64,000 nucleotides of DNA from NCBI RefSeq assembly GCF_014905175.1, contig NC_057793.1, positions 9,300,001 through 9,364,000 on the forward strand, read 5' to 3'. Below are positions 38,001 to 53,000 of the stretch, in pieces (the stretch's first letter is position 1; each line of letters starts with the position of its first letter). The position numbers were made by a program, and so were the translations under genes. The notes under the pieces were generated by a model. It was given only the letters and a program-made list of their open reading frames with translations. It was not told the origin of the DNA and did no database searches. The DNA is from Aphidius gifuensis (Eukaryota > Arthropoda > Insecta > Hymenoptera > Braconidae).

Positions 38001-41000
38001 TTACATCTGCACCTCTTTAATTATAATTATTTAATTATCATTATTTTTATTTCATCCTCAAAGTCTACCCTTTTTAAATTACATTATTAATGATAAAACC
38101 ATGCACTGTGTGAAATTAAAAATCATGTAAAAATATTTAAACCCATAAATTCAACTTCAAAATAATAATTTAATTTTTTTTTTTTTAAATATACATAATA
38201 AATACATGGAAATTTATTAAAATTTAAATAGTATAAGCACTTTATTGTTGGCCAAACTGATAGGGAAATAATTTATATATTTTATCATATGTTGTGGCAT
38301 CATAATAACAAACAAGTATTTTTTTTTTTTTGACTTTCCGACATTTAAAAATGAATTTTAAAGTGTTTTTGTATTTAAAAAATGAAAAATTTTAAAAATA
38401 AAAATAATCTAATTATGTAAAATTAAAAATTTTCTTACATTTATTTGAGAATTAAATTTTTTTTTCATCTAGAAACTTTTGTTATTTCTAAAACAAGCAA
38501 AAAACTTTTAAAAATTAAATATAAACACAGTTTAATTTTATTCAATTTACCATCCTATTTTGAAACAAATTTTAAATTTTTTATTCAAATATTACTATTA
38601 TCATAATTCCGAATTAATAAAGTTTCAATTTTTTTTCATACATGCATTCAATCAAAATTACAACGTTGTAATAATCCCAGCTTGAATTAAATTAGAGCGA
38701 AAATGGAAGCGCAAAACTGTGTATCGATCGATCCCGAATACCTGTAGAGTGCTAGAGAAATACAAGTAGGCCCAACAAATTTCATCTCTCTCTTTTGCTT
38801 TCACTAAAATTCACTTTGTTATATATTTTCTCTTTTCGTCATTTTGTGGCTGAGTTGAGTACTCGGTTTATTGCACAACGTTCTATCCAGACTAAAATAT
38901 AGTTCACTTGGATATGTATATACTCTATACATCATTTGTTTTCAACTTGGCCTCGAACATTTTCACATTATTTACCTTGTTATTTACAAAGAAAAAACAT
39001 GAAAAAAATAACAAAAAAAAAATTAATAAACAACGATTAACTCTGCATTTTTCAAGTTATCATAACACATCATTCAATCAATATAGATATATTTTGAATT
39101 TTATATGTATATCTAAATAATAACACTGCAATAAAAACATGTCAAAAAAATCATATATAACGAAAATTAAAATTTTCAATACTCCGGTGGGTTATGTGCA
39201 ATTATTAGTTAGTGTAATTTTTTTTTTTTTCAAATAAAATATCATATTGTTTAGTCACAACACTACGAAATTATAAGTTTTATTATTATTATTATAAATT
39301 ATTATTTTTATTATAAACATATATTCATCTGTGTGAGTGAGCAGGGCTGCCAACACTGCGCGTCGAATCTCCACAAAACATGTTGGGTTCCAATGTAAAT
39401 CGGCAAAAAAAACAGCCAGATCAAATTTGTCTATTAGAATTCTAATAACTCCGTGAGTTTTAAAGATATCGTTTTCAAAATAGCGGCGATTTAAAGATCA
39501 AAATAAAAGGAAACTTTTTGTTAGTTTAAATCGATCACGCTTACAGATAAAAAGTTATTTAATATTTAAAAAAAAAAAGAAAAAAAGGTTTTTAACATTT
39601 TTGGCTCTGGCAACTTTAATAATTATTTGAGAAAAAATCGAAAATATACAAATTAAAGAGATTGAAAATACGCTTCTTTTGGTTCTAATACGAAGTGTCT
39701 CTGACAATTACTTAAGAAATGAGAGCGTTTTTTAATTTTCGGTAGACAAATCCAATACGTAGGTGACGCGAAGCGTCCCACCTACGTAATATCAAATAAT
39801 TTACCTCAATCAAAAATAGATAATATCATTTATCAAATTGATATTATCATTATTGTTTAATCCATTAATTAAAAAAACAAATTTCTAACAAAATTGCATG
39901 ATTTATTTTTTGCAAGTATACTTTATTATAAACACAAAAGAAAACTTGAATATATTTATTATTTATATTGAATAATTAAAATTTTTAATCGTGGAAATTT
40001 CGAAATTATATATGCACTTAATGTTGTTAAAAAATATTCAGAAAAACCACGAAAATAAAAACTGAATATGTGCAAAATATACATGTGGATTTATAAGTAA
40101 ATTGCTGTTGAATTTTATATTTTTATTTCTATGCCAGCTTCATAGTTTTGTTGAGTTTTTCCATTGTAGCCTCTATCAATTCCAGCATTTCCATAAACAT
40201 TGACATCTTTTGTAATTTCATGAGTATATCCTACACTTCCACCAATTGCATTATGACGACCACCATCATAAGATTGACCATGAGCTTCTGTTCTAACACC
40301 ATTGTCAAATTGATGATATGTTTGTCCACTTATAAAAGGTGCATGGCCTCTTTGACCTGATATGTCTATATTGTAACCACCATGTCCACCATGTCTTGGT
40401 CGTCCATGAGACAAACCAATTGCCACAAGTAAAACACAAGTTTTAACAAAAAATTGCATTTTGTTTTTTTTATTTTTCTTCACTGCAATTAAATTTCACA
40501 GTTTAATTTAAATTTGAAATATTTTTTAAAAGCTTTGAAATTATTTTATTCTTACCTAAAGTGTTCTACGGTTTAAGTTCCAAAGAAGAAGTGATTAAAA
40601 TAATAATTTTTTCCTTCTTTTATATCAACGATTTTCTTTATTTTATCTCGATGACAAAAATGTGATTCATTCAAGTCACAGTTTCAATAATATTTATTTT
40701 AATTATCACAATTATTCACGCACATTATTAATTTGTTTTATATTTTTTAAATAAAATTTGAATCACCAGTAATGATTCATTGTCATTTAAATTTTCTTCT
40801 TTATTTTCGAAATACCATTATAAAATTATCGAATAATCAAATATTCAATCAACAGCTTTTATCAATTTTTTTTTAATACTATAATTATCATTAAAAATTT
40901 ATTAATAATCATTACTTGAAGAAAAAAATTCATTCATAATTTATCATAATTACAAAATGCAATAATTTGTTAAAATAAATATTTAAACAAAGTCATTGTC

Positions 41001-44000
41001 AAATACCATTTATAAATAAAAAATATTTATCATTTTTTTTTCCTCATAAGTGTGATGATTTATGTAAACTTTATATACCTTATCATATTATTACATTGAT
41101 AAGATAAAATTTATTTATTTTAGATATTTATCAAATAAAATTGAGACAGTTTCATTGTTGATATAATTTTTTAAATAAAGCAATTGTGTGTGAATCATGT
41201 AACAATAACAAATATCAACAATTACTTTTTCTTTTATTCTGCTTTAATTTGTTTAATGATAATTATTCGATATATTATTAATTAACTCTTAATCATAATA
41301 TTAATACTATTATATTACTTTTTTAATCTTTATTTTAATTTAAATCTAAGTATAAAAATAAAACATAAAAAGGTAATATAAAATTGTAAGAATGAATAAG
41401 TATCGTTCGTTGTTTTTTTTATTTTTTTTTTTCTCAAATGATATATAGTGGTGATGTTAACTGCGAATACATTTATTTTATTTTTTTCTGTGGTACATAG
41501 GGGAATGAAAATAAAAAAAGATAATGTTTCGAGCTTGAAGGTTGTGGTGTTGATGATGGTGATAACTGATGCATGCCTACTTGAAAGTCCATTCATAGTA
41601 TTGGACTGTACTTTCATTTACAAATAAATATATACTAGAAGCTATTATCTAAATAGAAATTTACTTAAAAATTTACATTGTCCTTGAGTATATATTTTAC
41701 ACCGCACAAAAATGTGGAGAAAAAATAAACTGATAATCAATTTTTTTTATGAATTTATTCATTCTTTATTTATAAAATCAATAATTATTTAATTATTCAA
41801 ATCAAAGGAAATTATTATGAAAAAAAAAATGATACTATTGTAATTTTAATGATTATAGATTATAATTTAAAAATAGATAATTAAAAATGTCAAAAAGATA
41901 TCAAATTTAATTTAATTATAAACAGAAATTTGAGATAATAAATGATTGTCAATTTATCGAAATACTGTGCATATTAAATTAATAATCAATAAATTTTAAT
42001 TAACTAATTAAATTAATAATTACCATAATTTATCAATTACAAAATAACAATACTGTCTGATATTTGGTAAATGAAATTATCATAATTAACGATGCCAATG
42101 ATTGACAAGTACCAATGTGATTTAATATCTTTTTCATTTCAGCTTTTAATTATTGAATATTTTAATAATATATTTAAAAAAATAATAGTAAAAATATATT
42201 ATAATGTTGAATATAAAGTAAAAATTTACTGCACATGTCATTTCATGTTTTTTTAAAAATAAAATCATGCTTCAAAACACACACATGATATTTCCATTTT
42301 CATATTTATTTTTCTCGACAACTTGCTTTGATATTTTGACTTCTCATGGGCGAATACTTTTCATATATATATTTTTATATTATATTCAAATACAATTGTT
42401 CAATTTCACAATGAAATATATCCTTGAAAATATATATGTCTGTATTTTGAATGTGATTTTTTTTTCTTCAAAAATTCATTCAATTGCTATTATAAAATAA
42501 CAAATTTTGTATTTTTGTATTTTTAAAAATTCTATTGAGTCACTGAAAAATATTCATGAAAATGATATAGTCATGTTTTGATAAAAATATATATAGAGCA
42601 CATATTCAATTTGAGCTACTGTTTCAATTTCAACGATAATCCTCAGGCTATTTTTTCGATATTTTAAAAAAGTAAAAAAACAAAATGAATATAAAAAAAA
42701 AAATAAATTTCTTTGTAAAATTTTTGACGGATGATCATTAAATTTTTTTTCATCTCTTGGGGCTATGTTTGTGAATTTTTGACGCCATCATTTACCATAA
42801 TAAAAAAAAAGATAAAAAAAAAATATGTTATATAGAAAAGCTCGTCAGCGTTGAGCTTGCAATAGGCATTATATAATTTAACATAATACAAAAGGATAAA
42901 GATGCAATTTGTTTTTGGGATCAGCATAGTGATCGTGGTTCTTTGCCAAGTGGCAAAATTTTTAACGATAAGAGCACATCTATTTATTTTCAATCCATTA
43001 TTGAGATATTCCTCCTATCCATTATTTCACGCTTCACAAGTGAATCAGATATACGAAATTGAGTTGACCCAGATGCTTAGTATATCGATATATTATACAG
43101 CTTTAAAAAAAAAACTTTTATTTTAACAATATTGCACAATTTGTTGTCAAGTTTTTAGTTATAAATTTTTTTATATTACTCATCTTTTTTCATATGTAAA
43201 TATATTCTTTTTAAAATTAAAAAATAATGATCAATTTTATTTTTTTTAACTCAATTGTTGCTTTGTTTATTCTATAATTTTTTTTTTTTTTGTTCTTAAT
43301 TAATTATTGAATTTTTTTTTTGAATGTGAAAAATCAATTACAGTGTTTCGTTTTTTTTTTAAATCTTTTTTTAACGCCATCTTTTGATAAATGTGTGAAC
43401 ACGGTCATGACCGCGGCTATTTGCCCGCGAGTAATTGTCGCACCCTGTTGCTTTTATAAAATAGTGTTTGCGCCTGTCAGTACAGCAAAATTTATTATTT
43501 CTATTTTTTTTTTAAGTATACATAAAAATATTATATAAAAACCCAAACGAAAATCTTTGATTTATGTACCGAAAAAGTCATCATTTTATTTTTTCTTTGA
43601 ATATATTTAAATCTTCAAATTTTGATAAACGAAAGACATGAAATATACTTGATAAAGGGTGTCATAAATTTTGAGTAAAGAGCTGCTTGATTTGCTATAT
43701 ATCTTTATCTATACCGATACTGTTAAAAATGATTTAAAGTGTTTCTTTTCACAGGCACAATTTAGATAGTTAATAAAATTATTAATATTTTATTAAAAAT
43801 CGAAATTAAAAATGTTTGTTTTGTTTTTTATTTCACTTTCAATATAGCAGAGTAAAACTGATGTGATGACAGCTTCAGAAAAAACAAACTCATGTCAGAT
43901 TATTATTAATTTTTATACTTTATAAAATCGTGATGATCGTGATACTATAATTGAATGAAAATACATATATGAAAACTGAAAACAAAAATAATACAAGTGT

Positions 44001-47000
44001 ACAAGCACGAACTGAATGAAAGAAAAATTGGATGTAGCAGATGACGTGACGAGGAATATCGAACACAAGTTGTGAAAATTTAAGTTTAAAAATTTTTATT
44101 TTAGTTAAAAGTTGTATCAAGCTTTTTTGGAGCTTTATATTTTTCTCATTATTTGATGGAAAAAAAAGTTTAAACTATATTGGAAACAAAAACATCAATT
44201 TATATGAAATGAAACTGACTTTAGTTTTTTTTTTTCAATGAGTAACATAATAAATGGTATAAAATAAATGAAAAATGATGGCGTCGTAGACCCCTGACTT
44301 AAAACACATATAACCATGAAAGCTCTAACGCGTGTTTAGGTTTATAGTTACTAAAAAAATTAAGGGAGGCAGGGCTGAGTCTCTTGATAAGAATTTAAAA
44401 GTTGGAACGTTCTAAAAGTTATTTAATTTGAATGAAAAGAAGACAAATAATGATTTAATTTGTTGGTTTATATTTTTCCATTCATAAAAAAATGTGTACC
44501 TGTGATTTTTACCTTTGATTTTTACTTTTATTTTCGTGTATAAATACTTTTTTAAATGACAAAAAAAAATAACAAAAAGAAGGCAATAAAGTGAAAGGCG
44601 TAAGTTAATCAATTCGCCAGTGAATTGAATATAAACTCCATGAAATTTTTGATTTTCCAATAGATATTTAATGAAAATTGTTAGTAAATTTGTGCGTTAT
44701 TGCTATTGAATGTATTCAATTGATAATTATTTAACGGATGAACAAATTCGAAAAGCTGATTTCATTGAAATATGACAATGTACATTGTATTATGTAAAGT
44801 GTTATTATGAATCATCATATTTTTTGTTAAAAATAATTTTTTTTAAAGATCTATTTACAAATAAAAAAAGTCCTTATTGTAACAGCGATAAAAAAAAAAA
44901 AAAATTGCAGTTCAAATGAATTTTTTTTTTTGCTAAAATATAGTTTTATGATTCATTAAAAACAAATATAACGCAACAATTTAATTCATGGTTTTCATTT
45001 AAAAGTAAATTTGTTGCTCTGATGGAAATTTATATAAATAAAAAAAAAAAAAAAATCAAATTAAAAACAAAGCGAAGTTTTAAAAAGGAAAAAAAAATTT
45101 GTAATTTTGTAAAATTTACTGATAACAAATTCATAATTTAAAAAACATAAAAATAATTTGATATATGTCAAGATAAACTTGTTTAAAGTTTTAATCAATA
45201 ACAAAATCAAGTTACTATTAATTAAAAAGTTTGAAAACAAAATTTATTTACTTTTTTTTTTTTATGATTTAATAGTCGATTGTTTGGAATTATTTTTTAT
45301 TTGTTAGATTACACTGTACTACTATTTTTTCTCATTGAATATTTCATGAGTCTATCCCCTTTATGTTTATTTAGCATTGACTTACACTACTGAAATATTA
45401 AATCCATTTTAATACATAATTTGTATCAATGGCAATATCATATACCCCATAAATTTATCGTTTTATTATATAGAATTGTGAGTAAATAAGCTTGATTGAT
45501 TATTATAATTAATATACAAGATATATTAGATCTTTTGAACAAGCTACTTAATTATTTTGTCTATTGAAGATCAATATTTTGCCAATAAATTATCAATGAA
45601 TGTCAAGTTAATTGATTGCTAATGTCAAATATAATTTTGCGACCTGTCAAAATTTATCGATTGATTTATTTATGGTAAAAAAATAAAGTAGCCAAAAAAG
45701 TACATGTTCTAATTTCAATTTGAATCATTATAATTGGTAATTATATTTTTTGAAATCATGCGTCATTGGATGCCGGTGACATTTATTGGAAAATATTTTT
45801 ATCATTTATTAAATCAAAATTAAACTATCTATATTTTTTTGTTATTTTTGTTGTTTATTTGTTTTGATGTTTATTTATTTTAGATAAACGCTTATTTACT
45901 TTTAACCCATTCGCCACTTTAAAGTCAGTTTAAAGCACATATTTTTTTATCTTTAAAAAATAAAAAAAATATTCCAAAATCTGTACTCACGTTTTTTAAA
46001 TGCAATGATATTATTTTGTAATTACAACAGCATTTAAACAACTAACATAAAAAATCACAATTTAACTAAAGTAATTGTTAACAAAGAAAAAAAAAATTGA
46101 AAGGTCAACATGGTTAATGGTTGTGACATGCAAAAAAAAAATGAAAAAAATAAAAGCGGGAAAATTCAATACATCAAAAAAAAGGTATTCAAAAACAAAA
46201 AGCTATTTTTCAAAATATTAGCCTGTTTTTTATCCCCCCGCCCTCCTCCTTTCCGACCCTTCTCCCTATTGTTATTCTCTTCAATATGATTTTTTTTTTT
46301 TTTTGTTTTTTATTTATGGTTTTTTTGGGATAAATAATACATGTGCAACTCGGAAAAATCCTTTTCATTTTTTTATTATTTTTTTTAAACTTTTTTTTAT
46401 TTTAAAATGTTCTGACTTTTTTTTTTTTTTTATTTTTTTTTCATTTTTGATGTTATAAAGTGTTTGCTGTTGTAATATTTTAATTTAATTGTTCTCGTAT
46501 ATTTTTTTTGTGTGTATTTTAATATTTGATTGAATCGAGGATACAATGTAATATCGATGGGATTTATTAATGGATATACTCATTAAAATTTATCATCTGA
46601 CAAAGTAAATTGAAATTGAATTTTACATCCACGTATTCAGTTGATTTAATTATTATTATTTTCTCTTGATAGAGATTGACCGATTTTCATATTTTTTAAA
46701 AAAAACATAACAACAGTTTTTTTTTTTTAAATGGATATGTAAAAAAGGGAGAGAAAAAGCAGAAATGAAACTGCAGACTGTGTAAAAAAAATGAGAGAAA
46801 TGTTGAAAAACATGGAAATGAAAAAATAAATGAGAGATTTAAAGATACATCAGCTAAAAAAAAAAAAAAAAACGAGAGTAATGTCAAATGTGGTGAGAGG
46901 GAAAATTGTAAAATAAAAAATATGTACATGGAAGAGAATGTTAACAGAATGTAAATGACATATGTAAATATTTTATCTCGTGTAAAAAAGTCACAATAAA

Positions 47001-50000
47001 TTAATTATTATAAACCTTATCAAATATCTAAACTACCATTTTAGCTGCTCTTTAATACTTTCTAAATAAATTTTTTTAGGCTCAGTCATGTCTGTCTTTG
47101 ACGGCTCATTATTGTAACAATAACACTAAATAAATAAATAATATTTGAAATGAAATTTGATAGGAGTAAATACATATAATTATAATTTTCAAACTACAGT
47201 GTTTCAAATTTATTTGAGTGTTATTTGTATTATTGACAAGTTCCATTATTATTGACAAGTTATTTTACACTACATATTCTTTGATAGCCCTGTATCAAAC
47301 TCAAGGTTTTCAAATGCTTGTGAACATATTTCCGTAAAGCTGGTTACGTGGTATAAAACAATTTAACATTTTACATTTCAACAAAAGTTTTAAATTTATA
47401 TAATTATTTTTTTAACAATACTCCACAAATATTTCATTTCAAAATCCAACACTTTATCATTTTGAATAACTTACCACGCCACTAAATATGTATTTTACAA
47501 ATCAAAATTATGATTGTATAATTTTTTTTTTATGTGAAATTTAATGTTACAAATAAATGCTAAGTTAATATTTTCAAATGTAAAAGTTTCAGCGTGTAAA
47601 ATAATTTTACAGTTTATAACTTTTTTTTTCATTTTTTCACAACGATGTATAACAAATATTATTTTACTGATGTAAATTATAGCTTATAGCTTTATGTATA
47701 AAATATATAATAAATGAATTATTATTCCATTTTTTGAAAGATAATAATTTATGAATAAAAGTTACAAGGTAAAATGAATGATGAGTTGTAAAAATATTAC
47801 AGTAAAAAAATGCACCATCAAGTTTAATAATTTATGGAGTCGTTGATATTATGTATCACCATATTTATCGATAAAAAATAAATTGAAAATATTATCTAAA
47901 TAATAATAAAATAATCGGAAATGTTTTTATAATTTTTTTTATGTAAAATAAACCTAGAATTATTTAATAAAAAATAAAAAATACATTTCATCGGATAAAT
48001 TTTTTTAAAAAAGTTAGATATGGATGAAAAAAATTTGAATCATCAGATTGCTTGTTGATTGAAAAATATCATTGGAACTTATATAAAATATCGTATTATT
48101 TTTTATTTTTATGATCCGTATTTTTTTTGATATACTGGTATTACTGAGGCAATAAATTTCGTTCATTGCTGATGGAAAATCAATTATTTTTCATACTCGT
48201 TATTAAACCACGCTTATATTATTATTGCATATAAAAAATTTTAAAATAGATATTTATTTTTATTTTTCATTTTTCATCAATAAAAATGAATATAAAAATT
48301 TTCTATATAAAAATTTAATTATTTACTTTAACGTTTGGCTTACTTTTGCTAAATTGATAAATAAGTTTTCAGTGAGAAGCGTTTGAAATTATTTTTTAGT
48401 ATCAATTTAAACACTTCATTGAGCTTAATTTGATGAGATTAAATCTTTTAAATTTCAAGTAAAAGTAAACTAACTTGTATTTAATAATTTTTCAATGAAA
48501 TTATTAACTAAACTTTTTTAAACTAACAACAAAATTTTTTCCTCCATCATTATTAAATATTATTAAATTTAATTAAAATATAATAATATTTACAATTTTT
48601 TTTTCTTTATAAATATGAAAAATGTAAAATGAAAAAAAAAAAAAAAGTTTATATATTTATAACAAGCAATTTTTTTGTACCAATAAAGACGTAAATAAAT
48701 AAAAAAAAAAATCATGTACGGTATTTTTTTCTGGTGTTGTTATCATGTTATTTTCAGCAATTTTAAAATTGAATAATTTAAAAGCACCTGACATTTTGAT
48801 CTCAAGCTCCATAAAACGCTGGTGTATCAACATATATACGACACAAAAAAAAAAAATAAAAAAAAATAAAAAAATACAAGGCAAATTTTCAACGAAAGGA
48901 AAATAAATAAATAATAAGGTATAAAATAGTGAATTGTAAACCATGAAAAGAAGGTGTGTCAGCGAGTTTGTAAAGACAAAATGATATTGGAATAAAATCT
49001 ATGAGTGTAGATGAAAAATAGATGTAAAAAATTTTTTGCTTATCTCAACTTTTTTCTTTCAAGGTAAGATTATAAATTTATTGCTGTTATGATTTTTTTT
49101 TTTATTTGATTTATAATATCTATATCAGAATAAGAAACATCATTTTTTATATGTACAACAAAATTTTATTAATTTCTTTCATTTATTTATTTATTTATTT
49201 ATTCAAGTTTATGCCCTTTGGTCTATATATAATTATAATTATCCTAGCCTGTCCTGATACTAAAGAAAAATTAAAATAATACAAGCCAAAAGCTTTTAGA
49301 TGATTATGTGATACTCCATATGAACCAACTGATCACGTTGATATACAATTTAAAATAACTTTTTTTACGTAGGTGGGACGCTTCGCGTCACCTACGTATT
49401 GGATTTGTCTACCGAAAATTAAAAATGCTCTTCGAGACACTTCGTGTTAGAACCAAAAAAAGCGTATTTTCAATCTCTTTAATTTGTATATTTTCGATTT
49501 TTTCTCAAATAATTATTAAAGTTGCCAGAGCCAGGAATGTTAAAAACCTTTTACATAGGTGGGACGCTTCGCGTCACTTACGTATTGGATTTGTCTACCG
49601 AAAATTATTTTTCTTTTTTTTTCTAAATATTAAATAACTTTTTATCTGTAAGCGTGATTGATTTGCACTGACTAATTAAAAGTTTTCTTTTATTTTGATC
49701 TTTAAATCGCCGCTATTTTGAAAACGATATCTTTAAAACTCACGGAGTTATTAGAATTCTAATAGAAAAATTTGATGTGGCTGTTTTTTTCCCGATTTAC
49801 ATTGGAATCCAACAAAATCATGTTTTGTGGAGATTCGACGCGCAGTGTTGGCAGCCCTGCTTAGTTCGTCTCACTCACACAGATGAACATATGTTTATGA
49901 TAAAATTTCGTAGTGTTGTGACTAAACAATATGACATTTTATTTGAAAAAAAAAAAAATTACACTAACTAATAATTGCACATAACCCACCGGAGTATTGA

Positions 50001-53000
50001 AAATATTAATTTTCGTTATATATGACTTTTTATCTTTTAATTTTACATCTTTAAATTTAAGTCTAAAAAATATATTTTATTTTTTTATTTATTGAATTTA
50101 TATTGATGTTACAACTTGAATATACTATTTTTCCATCAAACCTGTCATCTTGAAAAAAAAAATTCTATATTCAATGTGATTATCCTGCACGAAATTCATT
50201 TTTTTTACGAATATATATAAGGAAAAAATATTTTACTTGAAATTCACGATTCTCGTTATTTTATCTCATATCCATTCACGATGTTACCTAAAACCTAGAG
50301 CTATCTTGTTTTCTACTAATATACATATATAGTACCTGTCCTGGTTTAGTTGAGAAAGGTGTGCCCACGGGACACTGTCCTTAATAAGCCAATTCAGCTT
50401 TATGCCAACCATAAAAAATTCGTTTTTTTTTTTTCCTTTCATTATAAACATGTTGACATATATATTTATATTATTAGATATTTAAATTACTATACTTTAA
50501 TAAACATTAAAAAATAATAATATTTTATATTACCTCATAAACAGCACTCAGGGGCATTACAAGACATGCAACCATTAAATCAGCAACAGCTAGACTAACA
50601 ATCAAGTAATTTGCCACTGATTGTAAATTTCTTTCCCATATTATTGCTGCTATAACGAAAAGATTGCCTGAAATTTTAAATAATAAAATTAAATTAGTTT
50701 TATTTTAATTTAAATTAATTTTATATTATAAAATATACTATTATTAATCAATTATTTTTTCTTCAATCATTAATTTATTTATGAAATCATAAATTTGTTT
50801 TTAAAGAAATTATAAAAAAAAATTAAATTCTATCTAGATTAATTTAACTGACATTTTTTTAAATTTCATTGTTATTATTATTATTTAATAAATTATCAAA
50901 ATTTTGTTTTTTAAGTAAATAAAAATCCATTTAGATTGATGACAATTTTTATTTTACACTGAGAAAAACCGTGTCGCGCTTGAAACCGTTAATTTCTGTA
51001 TTATTTTAGCTTCACCTCGACGCCGCCTCGAGTCGCCTCTTGCTTGTGCTTACACGGCGTTCGATAAAATCCCGTTTTACGCATCCAAAGACAATTTTAA
51101 TAGCAAAAAATATTGAAATAACGACTCAAGTCATTATTACAACTTGATAAAATCTTCGTTTTTCTAAAACATAGAACTTATTTTCTCCAAATTTATATTT
51201 CAGTTTCTATTTTTTATTTTCAACTTGATATATTTAAAACATCAATATTATATTGTAAAATATATTTTAATATATACAGAAATACATAAATTTACAATTT
51301 TAACGAAGACAAGATTTTTCTCAGTGTCGTTATGTAGTTTCAACTCTAATTTTACATCCATTATTATTATTACTATCGTTTTGAATATTTTTTTTTTATG
51401 TCAAATTTAGATTTATAGATAACAGATAAAAAATAAAAAGTATTAGATTTTATTTGGGATGTCATTGTGTTATTTGGAGTTCCATCGAAACCACTGCATT
51501 ACTTTCGATGTCATCCAGTACACGCAACACATATACGTCCATTTTTTTTTTTTTCGTATGCAATACGTAAAATTGTTGTATTCCGGTACCGTTGGAAAAA
51601 TGTTTTGTCGTTAACAATAAGAGAGAAAGAATGAAAAAAAAAAAAATACATATCTCGTTTATTGTGGCATATATTTTCTGTCAATAACAGAACTCTGGAT
51701 TTTTGTATTTTTTTTAATACAACGTGCATTTATTAATGGTTTTTTTATATGAAAAAATTTCAATGGAAAAACAAAATTACTAATAATGATAATGGATGAG
51801 CATTGAAATAATAGTGGTTAAAATTATTTTACTAGTTTTTTGTTTTATATATTTGATTATTGTATTTATTTGCTTTCTAAAATTTTAAATATTCATAAAT
51901 ATACATTTTTTTTTTTTTGTTTAAAATAATAATTTCTTTTCTCTTTTTACAACTATTATAATGAAAAATAATAATACTAATAACAATAATAATTGGAGAA
52001 ATTTAATGATAAAAAGAAAATTAAGAAAATAAATATTAATAATTATTAATAACTATAGTTATTTATAATTAAATTAATAATAAAATTCTGAATGTATTTA
52101 TCATTTTAAATAATTAATAATTCATCGAATTTAATAATAATAAATTATCATTATTAAATAAACTAAAAATATATGTTGTTTTAATTTTTTTTTGTAAAAA
52201 TAAATATTGTCCATTTACTTGTTCTATTTATTTTCATAATAAAATATAAATAAGCAAAATAAAAACGTTTAAAATTGAAGAATTAATTACAATGAAAAAG
52301 AGCGTGACAAGAATATATATATATATTTTATATTTTCATTATCTAACAGTGTGAGAGAAAAAAAAAAATAATAATAAATAATTAACTTCTCAAAGTAATA
52401 TGTTTCATTTCGAGCGTAATTGCGTGTCTTCTTAATTAATCACGATTGCTACTGTTTCTTTGAAGCGTTAAAACAGGGTGTAAATCTGCGTGCAACCCCT
52501 TGTCTCATCTATACATAATTATATTTATCTTTATAAAGATATATACATAGTACATATGTATACACACTACACAGGCATTCTTGTGACAATCTAAATAACG
52601 ACTCAATTTATGAATATATAAATATAATTGTTACGCTCACACGGGTATCATGTATTTTCTCTATTTTTCCTCAATAGAAAAAAAAAAAAAATAGTCGTAT
52701 TTATAGCTCCACAGTTCAACTTATATGTCAGAGTAATAATAGAAAAAAAAATTAGAGCAAAATAAAAAAACAGACAAAATTAATATCTCGAAAAATTTTA
52801 AGTAAAAAAATGTTCATTTACATTTTTTAAAAATTAATTATATTTTGTGAGATGAATTTAAATATTTATAAATTTAAAATTAAATAAATTTTTTTACTAT
52901 TTTAATAATTCAAATGAAATACTAAAAATTTATGTTAAATGTTTTATTTATTTTATTTTTTTTTTTGTTTTTATTTGTTTAAATTATATTATGAAAATTT

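Noticed and set aside
39151..39788. Helitron
   Set aside because: A terminal hairpin and a 5' TC are present. However, no CTRR end follows the hairpin and the two copies diverge directly after it, so the class is left open.
40460..40483. N-terminal extension (KKNKKNK) of antimicrobial peptide copy 1
   Set aside because: It would start at a GTG and lies across the splice acceptor. The paralog and the signal peptide both begin at MQF, so the ATG at 40459 is the start.
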